A stretch of 23,806 nt of DNA from positions 1 to 23,806 of IMG/VR virus record IMGVR_UViG_3300025128_000336; one strand, 5' to 3'. Below the pieces are notes generated by a model that was given only the letters and a program-made list of their open reading frames with translations, had not been told where the DNA came from and did no database searches. This stretch comes from a virus. Positions 1 to 8,032 of this stretch are shown here, piece after piece. Position numbers and translations under genes: made by a program. The first letter of the stretch is position 1. Every line of letters begins with the position of its first letter.

Positions 1-478
1 TCGATGAGCTAGTGCTAACAGAGCTACCGCTTATTAAATGTGAACCTTCAGCCACATAGCCGCTTGTTTCAATACCGCCAGCATCACCTAGCTGGACTAA
101 TATTGCACTAGTGCTGGCCGTGGACACACCCTCGAACAGTATGTGAACGCACCTTACACCAGCCGGTATTCCGGTAATGTCGTAAGAGTTTCCTGTCCCA
201 ACCGAAGTGTCACTTGTTATAGTACTCGGCATAGCCATCGTCGGCGGTGCGCCAGCGCCAGCGGAAGTAAGTACATTGCCTAAAGTCCCCGTAGCTACGG
301 CTGCTGGGTTGCCCGACGCATCATAGCTAATCAGGTTGCCATCGGTGCCGCTGGCCATTTTGGCTAGTGTCACTGCGTCATCGGCTATCTTGGCGGTCGT
401 GATATTTGCGTCCAACACATTAACCGTTTTGACTTCGTTGTCGCCAATTACGCTGCTTGAAACTTTAGTAGTTGCCAT
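1..478 (-). CDS. Tail fibre/appendage-like protein, N-terminal part (runs off left edge)
   Basis: The frame is open from the ATG at 478 to the window edge, giving the first 159 residues; the C-terminus is missing. The start is supported by AGGAG about 7 nt upstream, which overlaps the TAG stop of the preceding gene. The protein starts MATTKVSSSVIGDN and contains NITTAKIADDAVTLAKM followed by GNLISYDASGNPAAV. This low-complexity, Ser/Thr/Ala/Gly-rich beta-type sequence is usual in shaft regions of fibre proteins of marine podoviruses. The next part (around residues 85-159) looks like a beta-rich domain with few charged residues. It is the last visible gene of the late operon, after the fibre and LamG genes, which fits a second receptor-binding or fibre-tip component. 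The domain identity is not certain. Confidence 0.7.
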   Translation of the reverse strand, partial: MATTKVSSSVIGDNEVKTVNVLDANITTAKIADDAVTLAKMASGTDGNLISYDASGNPAAVATGTLGNVLTSAGAGAPPTMAMPSTITSDTSVGTGNSYDITGIPAGVRCVHILFEGVSTASTSAILVQLGDAGGIETSGYVAEGSHLISGSSVSTSSS

Positions 479-487
479 GATTTTCTC

Positions 488-1243
488 CTAGTCACTCGGT
501 GAATTTGACGCCGCCGCTGGTGTGCCGGTGAACGACATATTGCCGCCCTTGCCAAGGTTGTTCACAATATTTGCAGGCGTGCTGGCATCAGCTTTAAAAT
601 AAGAATTTGGCTGATTGCCTGTTGGCGTCGAACCATCAGCGCCCAAATCAACGGGCTTGCCTTCGGCACTCCGAAATTTCTGCACGTTTGCGCTGTCAGA
701 AATATCAAGCGTCTCGTCTGTGTTGATGTAGATTTCTGCTACATCCATGTTGCAGAGATTACTTGAGCCGTCTCCTGCAAAAATGTGACGTTCAGCGTCA
801 GCGTGTTGCAGTGTCACGTCGGAATTAATTGACACTGAAGCGACATCACTCCCATCGATCACCATTTGAACAGCCGTGCCCGAGCAAGCAAACAAAAAAT
901 GGTGCCACGTTGAGGCCGTTGTAAAAGAGTTCGTAGAGACACACTGTTTTGCATCGCCGCCATCAGTGCCAAGCAGCCGCACGTCCCAAACATTGCTGGA
1001 ATTTCGGCGCACGCGAATCCTCTCAGTTGCCACTGGGCCGCTGATAATATCTTGATGTGCGCCATCGCCTCCTGTCATTTTAAACCAGAAGGAGATAATT
1101 ATATTTTTTGTATTAACGTCCGCGCTATCAGTTGAGCGGTCCATAAAATTCGTGCCGGAACCGAGCGCTATAGCTGCCACGGAAAAAGCGCCTCCGCCAG
1201 CGTCACCAGCGCCAAAACCGATTAGCTGATTAGATTGCAGCAT
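488..1243 (-). CDS. LamG/concanavalin A-like domain protein, probable tail appendage
   Basis: The 251-residue protein has a Gly/Ala-rich N-terminus followed by a jelly-roll lectin-like domain from about residue 45 to 190. Diagnostic features are the strand IIISFWFKM near residue 48, the STWHHFLF segment near 111-118 and VQMVIDGSDVASV near 125-137, the usual order in LamG/pentraxin-like (Laminin_G_3) domains. Such domains bind glycans, so a role in recognising host surface polysaccharide is inferred. The start codon overlaps the stop of the upstream 135-residue gene by one base (TAATG), implying translational coupling. Its TAG stop is part of the SD of the next gene. No catalytic residues of a polysaccharide depolymerase are recognisable. 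Confidence 0.75.
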   Translation of the reverse strand: MLQSNQLIGFGAGDAGGGAFSVAAIALGSGTNFMDRSTDSADVNTKNIIISFWFKMTGGDGAHQDIISGPVATERIRVRRNSSNVWDVRLLGTDGGDAKQCVSTNSFTTASTWHHFLFACSGTAVQMVIDGSDVASVSINSDVTLQHADAERHIFAGDGSSNLCNMDVAEIYINTDETLDISDSANVQKFRSAEGKPVDLGADGSTPTGNQPNSYFKADASTPANIVNNLGKGGNMSFTGTPAAASNSPSD

Positions 1244-1650
1244 TAAAAATTATCCCGCAACATTTTTTGAAACCCAGCCACATCAAGCGCGTCTTTACTC
1301 TCCAATGCACGGATGCGGTTTTCTTGATCCAAGGCCAATTTAAAAGTTACGGTAATTGGCGGCGCATACGCCGAATCCTTACGTTCAATGACTTCCTTAT
1401 TGCTTAAAGCCACAGCTTCGTAGCCTTCAACCCGCTTTGCAGACGGCGAGACGGCCACCGACAAATCCGACAAATCGGGCTGAGTAACTGTTGCGTTTAG
1501 CTTGTGTGTGTTAGCGTCAAAATCTGGCGCGTCTTTTTTCTCCAGCTTGATCCAAACAACCGGCTTGTTGAAAACGCGCTCTAACTTGTCCTCAGTTCGA
1601 CGCTTTAAAACGTCACCGGTAGCTCTATCAATTTTTACCCATTCGGTCAT
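1243..1650 (-). CDS. Hypothetical protein, possible tail-fibre assembly chaperone
   Basis: The 135-residue soluble protein is rich in Lys, Asp and Val and begins MTEWVKIDRATGDVL. The C-terminal third (residues about 95-135) reads ITVTFKLALDQENRIRALE and looks like a beta strand followed by amphipathic helix. I do not recognise a named domain. A small gene directly after the fibre gene is a common position for fibre-assembly chaperones, so that is the best guess, from position rather than motif. Its start overlaps the fibre stop by one base (TGATG) and its stop overlaps the LamG start (TAATG), so the three genes form a coupled fibre module. Confidence 0.6.
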   Translation of the reverse strand: MTEWVKIDRATGDVLKRRTEDKLERVFNKPVVWIKLEKKDAPDFDANTHKLNATVTQPDLSDLSVAVSPSAKRVEGYEAVALSNKEVIERKDSAYAPPITVTFKLALDQENRIRALESKDALDVAGFQKMLRDNF

Positions 1651-3794
1651 CAGGTGTCCTCTCCAGCGTTGATCGTGTAGAAAATTTGTATGCCCAGAAG
1701 CACTGCGTCTTCGGTCATATTGTCTGCACTTACATCTCTGAACACTCGGAAAAATGTCAGCGTGTCGGCGGCAACCGACGCTATTGTGACTGCCCCGCTT
1801 TCCGCGCTTACAGCAATGTCTTCGACGGTGCCGCTTGTGGCTTCCGTCACAACAACGGCGGTGCCATAGGCTTGGTCGATAGAAGCATCATCCGCCACCG
1901 ACAACCCTTGCAAGCCCCAGGATACGGTGTCCGAACCGTCTGTTGCAGCGGCGTCAGTTACCGCGCTGAAAGCTCGAAAAGTAACCGTGCCCTCGTTCCA
2001 GCCCTTTGGGAACGCTACACTAAATTGTGCATGTTCATCGCTGGCACCGTCAAATAATAGACCCATGATGTCCGGTCTGCCGCTGGTCGTAACGTGATCC
2101 GTCATCGCACTACAACCGTTTGAGCTTTCTGGCCTCATAGCTGCTGCCGGAACCCAAATTGTCTGCTTGCCGATTGTGCCGCCTTTGGCACTAAGCAAAT
2201 TACCGGTTGAACTGCTAAACGCAGTCAAAGCAACCGGATCAGTTGAACCATCACCGACAACAATCGCGCCATCGCCCAACGCCGTCATAGCCGTGACCGC
2301 GCCAGTGCCGCTGCCCAACAGTACCCCGCCGTCTGTCAAACTTGTTGCCCCGGTCCCGCCTTGCGCTACCGACAATGCAGTGGTCAACCCTGAAAGGCTG
2401 GTGATGTCGGAGTTTGCGCCTTTTACCGCTTTGAGATCAGCGTAACTTTTGATGGATTGCTGTGTTGCCAGCTTAGTTGCGCTGTTGCTGGACATATCGT
2501 CTTCGTCCAGGCAATCCGAAATATTAGCTGTAGTCGGAAAGTCTATGTTGTTTCCGTTTAACGACAAGTCGCCGCCAAGTTGAGGACTACTATCCTCCAC
2601 AATGTTTGCTAGTCCAGAACCGGCATTACCGGTACGAGTGAACAGCACCGACATGGCATTGCCGTCTGTAAAAGAGCCACCAGAGGCAACGTGCGTTACC
2701 GCAACTTTTGAGTAAGTCGATGCGCTAGTTACCGCACCAGTGACATTAAAGATGGCGTAATTCGTTGGGTTTGCAATTTCAACCAAATGAATAGTGCCGC
2801 GCAAACCTGTAGTTGTGCTGTCATCCCAGGTGTCGATGTAGCTATTCAGATTTACGCTGTTGGCGTCCACGTCATCTAAAAATAATACCGTAGCGCTCGA
2901 AACAGTAGAGTTGTTTAAAAACACTTTTCCAACGCCCTGATCAGCGTCAGTTGTTGTGCTTTCAAAATTATACTCCACACCGCCTTGGCCTCGCGGACCT
3001 TGTATTCCTTGCGCTCCCGCTGATCCGGTGGCTCCGGTTGCACCCGTTGGGCCAGCCTCTGCCAACGCCGCACCATGCACACATTCGATATTGTTAGTGC
3101 CGCTGGGCGGTGCGGTAGAAAAGGTAAGCGTAGTACCTGATACGCTGTATGTGGAGTGCGCTTGATGCACACCATCAAAAAATACCTGACAATTTTCTTC
3201 CCGGCCCGGATCAACCGATAAAGTAAATGCTGTGGTCGATGCGTTGCCGCTAAATACATCCACCGTGCGTTGCAGACTTGCAGCAACCGTTGCAAGACTT
3301 GTCGTTGTGATTACTTTTGGATTGCCGTCACTATCGAAAGCCAGAATGTTATTAGCGCGGTCCACACTGTTTGGCACGGTGCCAATAGCACTATCGGTTA
3401 GCGCAACTTTAAACGAGCGATTAAGTTCTTCTTGTATTTCCTGATTACCCATAGCCAAGCGGTCAAGCGCTAACTCATGCGTATCGGCGGGGAACGGATC
3501 GTTTGGCGTGTAGTCCACCGTTTGCGTGCGCGTGGTCGTGCGCCGTATATGCCACTGAACTGTACTCGCTGGTGCCGATGCTGCCACTACCGTTCCGGTA
3601 GAGCCGCTGCCGCCAGTCACGGTGTAGTGCGTGGTGTAGGTTTTTACTGTTTCTGCACCTGTTGCTATAACGCGCTCAACCACCTGTAGTTCAGCGTTGG
3701 CTCCAGTTCCTTGAAAAGGAAACGTAACTGCAAAAGACGTAGTTGATCCGTTCCCCGTGTATGCCACGGAGGTTGTCGTTGTGCTAACTGCCAT
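1650..3794 (-). CDS. Tail fibre protein with T7 gp17-type N-terminus and collagen-like segment
   Basis: The 714-residue protein begins with a region of about 130 residues (TGNGSTTSFAVTFPF, then HYTVTGGSGSTGTVV, then FPADTHELALDRL and QEIQEELNRSFKV) of the type that anchors T7-like fibres to the tail. Residues about 248-272 form eight Gly-X-Y triplets (GPTGATGATGSAG and on), a short collagen-like trimerising stretch. A repetitive Ser/Gly/Asp-rich shaft follows, and the last 150 residues (FPKGWNEGTVTFRAF near the start) look like a beta-rich receptor-binding tip. An SD GAGGAAATC directly precedes the ATG. The gene follows the internal virion genes, as in T7. The tip is the expected host-range determinant. 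Confidence 0.87.
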   Translation of the reverse strand: MAVSTTTTSVAYTGNGSTTSFAVTFPFQGTGANAELQVVERVIATGAETVKTYTTHYTVTGGSGSTGTVVAASAPASTVQWHIRRTTTRTQTVDYTPNDPFPADTHELALDRLAMGNQEIQEELNRSFKVALTDSAIGTVPNSVDRANNILAFDSDGNPKVITTTSLATVAASLQRTVDVFSGNASTTAFTLSVDPGREENCQVFFDGVHQAHSTYSVSGTTLTFSTAPPSGTNNIECVHGAALAEAGPTGATGATGSAGAQGIQGPRGQGGVEYNFESTTTDADQGVGKVFLNNSTVSSATVLFLDDVDANSVNLNSYIDTWDDSTTTGLRGTIHLVEIANPTNYAIFNVTGAVTSASTYSKVAVTHVASGGSFTDGNAMSVLFTRTGNAGSGLANIVEDSSPQLGGDLSLNGNNIDFPTTANISDCLDEDDMSSNSATKLATQQSIKSYADLKAVKGANSDITSLSGLTTALSVAQGGTGATSLTDGGVLLGSGTGAVTAMTALGDGAIVVGDGSTDPVALTAFSSSTGNLLSAKGGTIGKQTIWVPAAAMRPESSNGCSAMTDHVTTSGRPDIMGLLFDGASDEHAQFSVAFPKGWNEGTVTFRAFSAVTDAAATDGSDTVSWGLQGLSVADDASIDQAYGTAVVVTEATSGTVEDIAVSAESGAVTIASVAADTLTFFRVFRDVSADNMTEDAVLLGIQIFYTINAGEDT

Positions 3795-3803
3795 GATTTC
3801 CTC

Positions 3804-6257
3804 TTAGTTTAATAAGCCGCCGGGAACCGCCACACTCGGCCTTACTTGTGGCAAGAAGTCTTGCCCACGCTCTTCACGCACTCGCTCTTCGAAACGCGCC
3901 GCCCAACCGGGTCTAAGCGCCTCGTTCATTTCCCAAAAAATAAAATAGTCAAGCGCTAGACGCCCATAAAAAAGATTGCCAAATGGCAACATTGATTTTG
4001 CGCCGCGATAAACACTGCCCGGTATTTTATCAAATTCACCGTGTGCAGCGTTGTTGAGCGGCGACATGATTAACTTATCAAAGGTTCCGTACACCGGACC
4101 CATAATTTCGGTAAGGGGGCCACGACCAAACTTCTTTTCCTCGAAAACAAAAGCGTTAAGAAGATCGCCGTAGAAGCCCAACCCGCCACTGGTCATTAAG
4201 CCTCTAAATATTGACGCACCATTTAGTTCTTGTGGCTCCCGCCCTTTTGAAAAGTCTTTAAGCATATTTACAAGAGTGCCGTAGACAATCATTGAAGAAA
4301 TTAAATGAGCGCCGTAAACAAACTTCTCGCTTGGTTTGCCAGCCCCCATTATTGACCGCGATAAAATTTCCCGTGCATACGTTATTGCGTAGGATTTAAG
4401 GTGAAAGAAAAACATCGCCATTTCTGAAACGGCTGTTCCCCGCGTTGCTCCTTGCCTTTGTGTCAGTCGCGCCTTTGCTCCCGGCGTCAACACTGCACTG
4501 TTTACAAAACCAGCAATAAAGTTTTGAAACGCAAACCGTGTATCTTCGTTGGCTATGTTATTTGCATCTATATATTGTTTGCCATTTACTTCTCGCACCG
4601 ACTCTTTTAAGCGAGGCCAGTCGTCGGCGGTGATCCCATAACCATTAAGCTCTTGCCGCGCCGCTGGTGTTAAATCATCAAACGACTTGGCCGTAACCCG
4701 CGCTAGGTAGTTAGACATAGTTAGACCCGCTGACGCTTTTAGCGTGTCAGAAAGCCAATTCATGCCTGTAATTCTAAATACCTGACTAACCAGATGCGCG
4801 CCCTGCCCGTTGCCAGCGCCATCACCCATAAACCGCCCACCAACACTATCAAACAAATACTCAAGACCAACACCTAAACTGTCTGCTATGTCTCGTATTT
4901 CGCCAGACCGCCGCCCTTCAAACATGCCGCCTAACATTGCACGGTGAGCTTCACCAAGCGGTACGCCAAATTCACCCAGCCGCGCAACCGACGTAGCAAT
5001 ATCACTCAATGATGTAATTGACACGCCGCCCAATACAGCAGCGCTACTGACGTTCCGCAGCCAGTTGGCACCGCGTGCCATTTTGCCACCAAAGTTTTCT
5101 GTAGGCATAATTGAGTTGGTGCCCATTACTTCATCAAACTCTAGCGCTATGCGGTTAGTATCTACAGTGCCAATAACCGTATCGTCTGACCTAATTCGTT
5201 GGTCTACTGTCTTGGCAAGATCAAGCAACATATTTTTTGGGTTTGGGCCTAAATGCCTCATCGCCGCTATGTTGCGCGACATCATTTCCAAACCACCAGT
5301 AAACGATGTGCCAACATCGGGATAGCCATACGCTTGCATGTATGACCATGTTGACTCGCCGTCTTTAAAATGTAGGTGGCGAGAATGCGACAATTCTTTA
5401 GCCATGTTTGCTGGACCCTTAAAGCCTGGAGTCTCTGACAAATCTTTGACTAATTCAGCGCGCTTGTTACCACTTACAATTGTCTCCCAAGAACTTTTAA
5501 GGCGTTCTATTTTTTCTTCGCGGGTTAATTTGCCGCCAAAGGTTCGTTGATCGTCAAGCAGATCAACAATGAAGTTTGCCCATTGTTCGCGCCCCGCCTG
5601 TTTGACTTTAAAGCCATCATGGGATTGACGGAACAGATATCCCGGCACCTTGGCAATATCCGCGCCGTACCTATTAGCCTGTCGCCGCATAAAGTCAGCA
5701 GTCTCTTCCATCGCCTCTGCAATTGCGCGTGCCATTGGTGGAATGTCTGCAATTTTTTTGGCTGTGTCATACGATGCGCGAAGAATGTCTAATGAGTTAC
5801 TGCTTTTGCGTAGATAACGCATTACATCGTTTCTATTTACACCTCGGTCCTCTACCGCTTTTGCAAACTGCACTTGTGCCAAATGGTGAAACGCTACTCC
5901 GGTTGTTTCTATGCCGCCCTTAAAATCGCTGCGGCCATCTTTAGGAATAGCAATATGCTTTATAAGGTCTACCTGTTCTTGCGCCGTCTTGCCCTCTAAT
6001 GCTGCAAGAAAACTAGCGCGCACACGATAGTTTAAAGCAGCGTGCCATTTTTCGTTTTCTGCTGCCTTTAACATATTTTTAAAAAACTTCTGCGCCGCCT
6101 CATCAACAACTGCTTGTTCATCAACAACATCGCCGCTGCGCCGTGCGCCTTCTACAGTTTCTTTTGCATATTGAAGAAACTCCTTGGCGCGTCTTTTACT
6201 AAGCGTTTTGCTTAACGCTTGTATTCGCGCAACGCAGGGGTCTGTTTTTTTTGTCAT
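3804..6257 (-). CDS. Large internal virion / DNA-ejection protein, C-terminal-type component
   Basis: The 817-residue protein begins MTKKTDPCVARIQALSKTLSKRRAKEFLQYAKE and is mostly helical and charged. A mid-protein hydrophobic segment, NWLRNVSSAAVLGGVSITS, and another near the C-terminus (SMIVYGTLVNML) resemble segments of gp16-type core proteins that cross the cell envelope during genome ejection. No lytic transglycosylase motif is visible. The start overlaps the stop of the 592-residue gene by ATGA. Position between internal proteins and fibre, together with size, supports an ejection-protein role. The two adjacent genes together (about 1,400 residues) are comparable in length to T7 gp16 (1,318), so this may be one half of a split gp16 equivalent; that is inference. 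Confidence 0.72.
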   Translation of the reverse strand: MTKKTDPCVARIQALSKTLSKRRAKEFLQYAKETVEGARRSGDVVDEQAVVDEAAQKFFKNMLKAAENEKWHAALNYRVRASFLAALEGKTAQEQVDLIKHIAIPKDGRSDFKGGIETTGVAFHHLAQVQFAKAVEDRGVNRNDVMRYLRKSSNSLDILRASYDTAKKIADIPPMARAIAEAMEETADFMRRQANRYGADIAKVPGYLFRQSHDGFKVKQAGREQWANFIVDLLDDQRTFGGKLTREEKIERLKSSWETIVSGNKRAELVKDLSETPGFKGPANMAKELSHSRHLHFKDGESTWSYMQAYGYPDVGTSFTGGLEMMSRNIAAMRHLGPNPKNMLLDLAKTVDQRIRSDDTVIGTVDTNRIALEFDEVMGTNSIMPTENFGGKMARGANWLRNVSSAAVLGGVSITSLSDIATSVARLGEFGVPLGEAHRAMLGGMFEGRRSGEIRDIADSLGVGLEYLFDSVGGRFMGDGAGNGQGAHLVSQVFRITGMNWLSDTLKASAGLTMSNYLARVTAKSFDDLTPAARQELNGYGITADDWPRLKESVREVNGKQYIDANNIANEDTRFAFQNFIAGFVNSAVLTPGAKARLTQRQGATRGTAVSEMAMFFFHLKSYAITYAREILSRSIMGAGKPSEKFVYGAHLISSMIVYGTLVNMLKDFSKGREPQELNGASIFRGLMTSGGLGFYGDLLNAFVFEEKKFGRGPLTEIMGPVYGTFDKLIMSPLNNAAHGEFDKIPGSVYRGAKSMLPFGNLFYGRLALDYFIFWEMNEALRPGWAARFEERVREERGQDFLPQVRPSVAVPGGLLN

Positions 6258-8032
6258 TGAATGACACCATCAACTGCACATTTAAACGCATCTTTAAACG
6301 CAGATTCTTGCTCATTTAAATCGTCAATTTCTTTTTGTGCCTGTGCCTGTTCTTTATCAAATTTGGCAACATCTGCCGCTGATCCAGTTCGCTCTATTTC
6401 TGCGCGCACTTCTGTCACTTGCGCCTCTACTGCCTCAGAGTAAACATCAACATCAGGCACATCTAACTCGTCTATTTTCTGCCGTAACTCTTGCTCCATA
6501 GCGTAGAACAATTCTCCCTCTGGAGAATTCGCTTCTTTTATTAATGACGCTGTGTAGTCTTGATTGGGTGACCAATGCGGTGATCCATCAGCGCCAATAG
6601 ACAAGCGACCGAGCGCTGGTGGCAAATATTCTGGAACAACAGCTTTGTCAGGCGATTTCTTCAAAATATCCAAAGCAAAAGGATTGTTGCTATTTGCAAC
6701 ATAATAAACCTCACCAATTTTAATTGGTTGGGCATTTTCTGTGCGCCGCTCTTCGTTTAAACGCTTTGCTTTTTCTGCTGCATCTTTTTTTGTGCGGAAG
6801 GTTAAATGTTGTCCATCGGCGTCTCTAGCTAAAAAGTTGTCTGGCAACAAAGCGTCTACAGTTGTCGTGCCGTCTTCCTCCTGCGTTACGCGAGTTCCAA
6901 CGCCGCCTTCAGCTAGTTCTTTAACTATTCTATCAACGTCTGCTACGTCATCCTGTTTTACTTTAATTGCAGGTAACTTTTGCGTTAAGCCATCTGCGCC
7001 GGTTTCTAGAATATAGTCACCGCGCGCAATCAACGGTTGGCTATCGTCCATACGAATTGGTGATGGCAAATCAAGCGCACGCCCAACAGCCGTCGAACTT
7101 TCAAGGACGCGACCAAACGTAGTAGAGTTTTCAAGCGCCGTTCGAAACATAAGATCAGCGCCAGTTATTTTTCGCCCTGCGTATAATTGACCAGCAGCAA
7201 CGCTCAATGTAGTTGCGTGTGCATCGACGCCAGCTTCTAGCGTCAATTCAGCCATCTGACGCTCTAATGGCTTTGCTTTTGGATTGCTTAAAATATCTCC
7301 AATAAAGCCACCGCCAGCGCGCAAACCACCACCCATACCAGCGCCGAAAGCAAGGTTAGCAAAACTGTCGTATATATCATAATCGGCTTGCACATTTTCG
7401 AGGGCAAGATAAACAGCGGGTTCAACCGCTAAAGCGCCAACCGCGCCCTCTGTTGCTCCTACCCGCGCACGCACCGATGCGCGCCCAAACTTAGATGCTT
7501 GATTGCCAAGCAATTTTGCGTATCTCGCAGCGCCGACAACAGGAATAAATGCAGAGCCTAAGTTTATAGGATCAAATACAGAAGCGACTAAACCAACAGT
7601 GATTTGAGCGCCAATGCCAATACCGCTGTTTGCTGCAATAAATTTGCGCGTAATTTCTTCGCGCTTGGCTTCCATAATTATATTAAGACTGTCTTCAGTC
7701 TCACCAATTTGAGGCGTTAAATGTTGAGTAAGGTCATTGTCCTTAAAAATTTCCTGTTGCTCATCAAGAGATAAAAACGTTTTACCTCTAAATTCACCGC
7801 TACCATCTGCCTCAAGTATTTTTTCAAAATCTGCAAACAAATGCGACAAAGGCGCGTCGCGAAGGCCGCGCGCAGCATTTATTTCTGCTGATCCAAATGC
7901 AGACGATAGTGGGTTAGTTGCAAAGACATCTTCAGCAACTGCGCGTGAACCAGACTTAGTGTCAAACGCTAGAGATATAGGAATGCCGGAACGTCTGGGA
8001 TCATACACCTCTGGTTCAAATAAATAGGCCAT
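6254..8032 (-). CDS. Internal virion protein, N-terminal-type component of ejection apparatus
   Basis: The 592-residue protein starts MAYLFEPEVYDPRRSGIP. Residues about 140-175 (IGIGAQITVGLVASVFDPINLGS split by short turns) and a Gly-rich FANLAFGAGMGGGLRAGGGF near 225-245 are hydrophobic and could insert in a membrane. The C-terminal 100 residues are charged and coiled-coil-like (EAQVTEVRAEIERTG, FDKEQAQAQKEIDDLNE) and end FKDAFKCAVDGVIQ. It overlaps the 739-residue gene upstream (TAATG) and the 817-residue gene downstream (ATGA). Size, place and hydrophobic pattern fit a podovirus internal core/ejection protein. No enzyme motif is seen. Confidence 0.7.
   Translation of the reverse strand: MAYLFEPEVYDPRRSGIPISLAFDTKSGSRAVAEDVFATNPLSSAFGSAEINAARGLRDAPLSHLFADFEKILEADGSGEFRGKTFLSLDEQQEIFKDNDLTQHLTPQIGETEDSLNIIMEAKREEITRKFIAANSGIGIGAQITVGLVASVFDPINLGSAFIPVVGAARYAKLLGNQASKFGRASVRARVGATEGAVGALAVEPAVYLALENVQADYDIYDSFANLAFGAGMGGGLRAGGGFIGDILSNPKAKPLERQMAELTLEAGVDAHATTLSVAAGQLYAGRKITGADLMFRTALENSTTFGRVLESSTAVGRALDLPSPIRMDDSQPLIARGDYILETGADGLTQKLPAIKVKQDDVADVDRIVKELAEGGVGTRVTQEEDGTTTVDALLPDNFLARDADGQHLTFRTKKDAAEKAKRLNEERRTENAQPIKIGEVYYVANSNNPFALDILKKSPDKAVVPEYLPPALGRLSIGADGSPHWSPNQDYTASLIKEANSPEGELFYAMEQELRQKIDELDVPDVDVYSEAVEAQVTEVRAEIERTGSAADVAKFDKEQAQAQKEIDDLNEQESAFKDAFKCAVDGVIQ

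Noticed and set aside
1686-3689. Several plus-strand ORFs opposite the tail fibre gene
   Set aside because: They are shadows of the repetitive Ser/Thr/Ala-rich coding sequence, lack SDs and overlap a well-supported gene.
1-4000. Diversity-generating retroelement repeats in the fibre region
   Set aside because: No template/variable repeat pair with adenine-biased changes and no reverse transcriptase gene is visible in the window.
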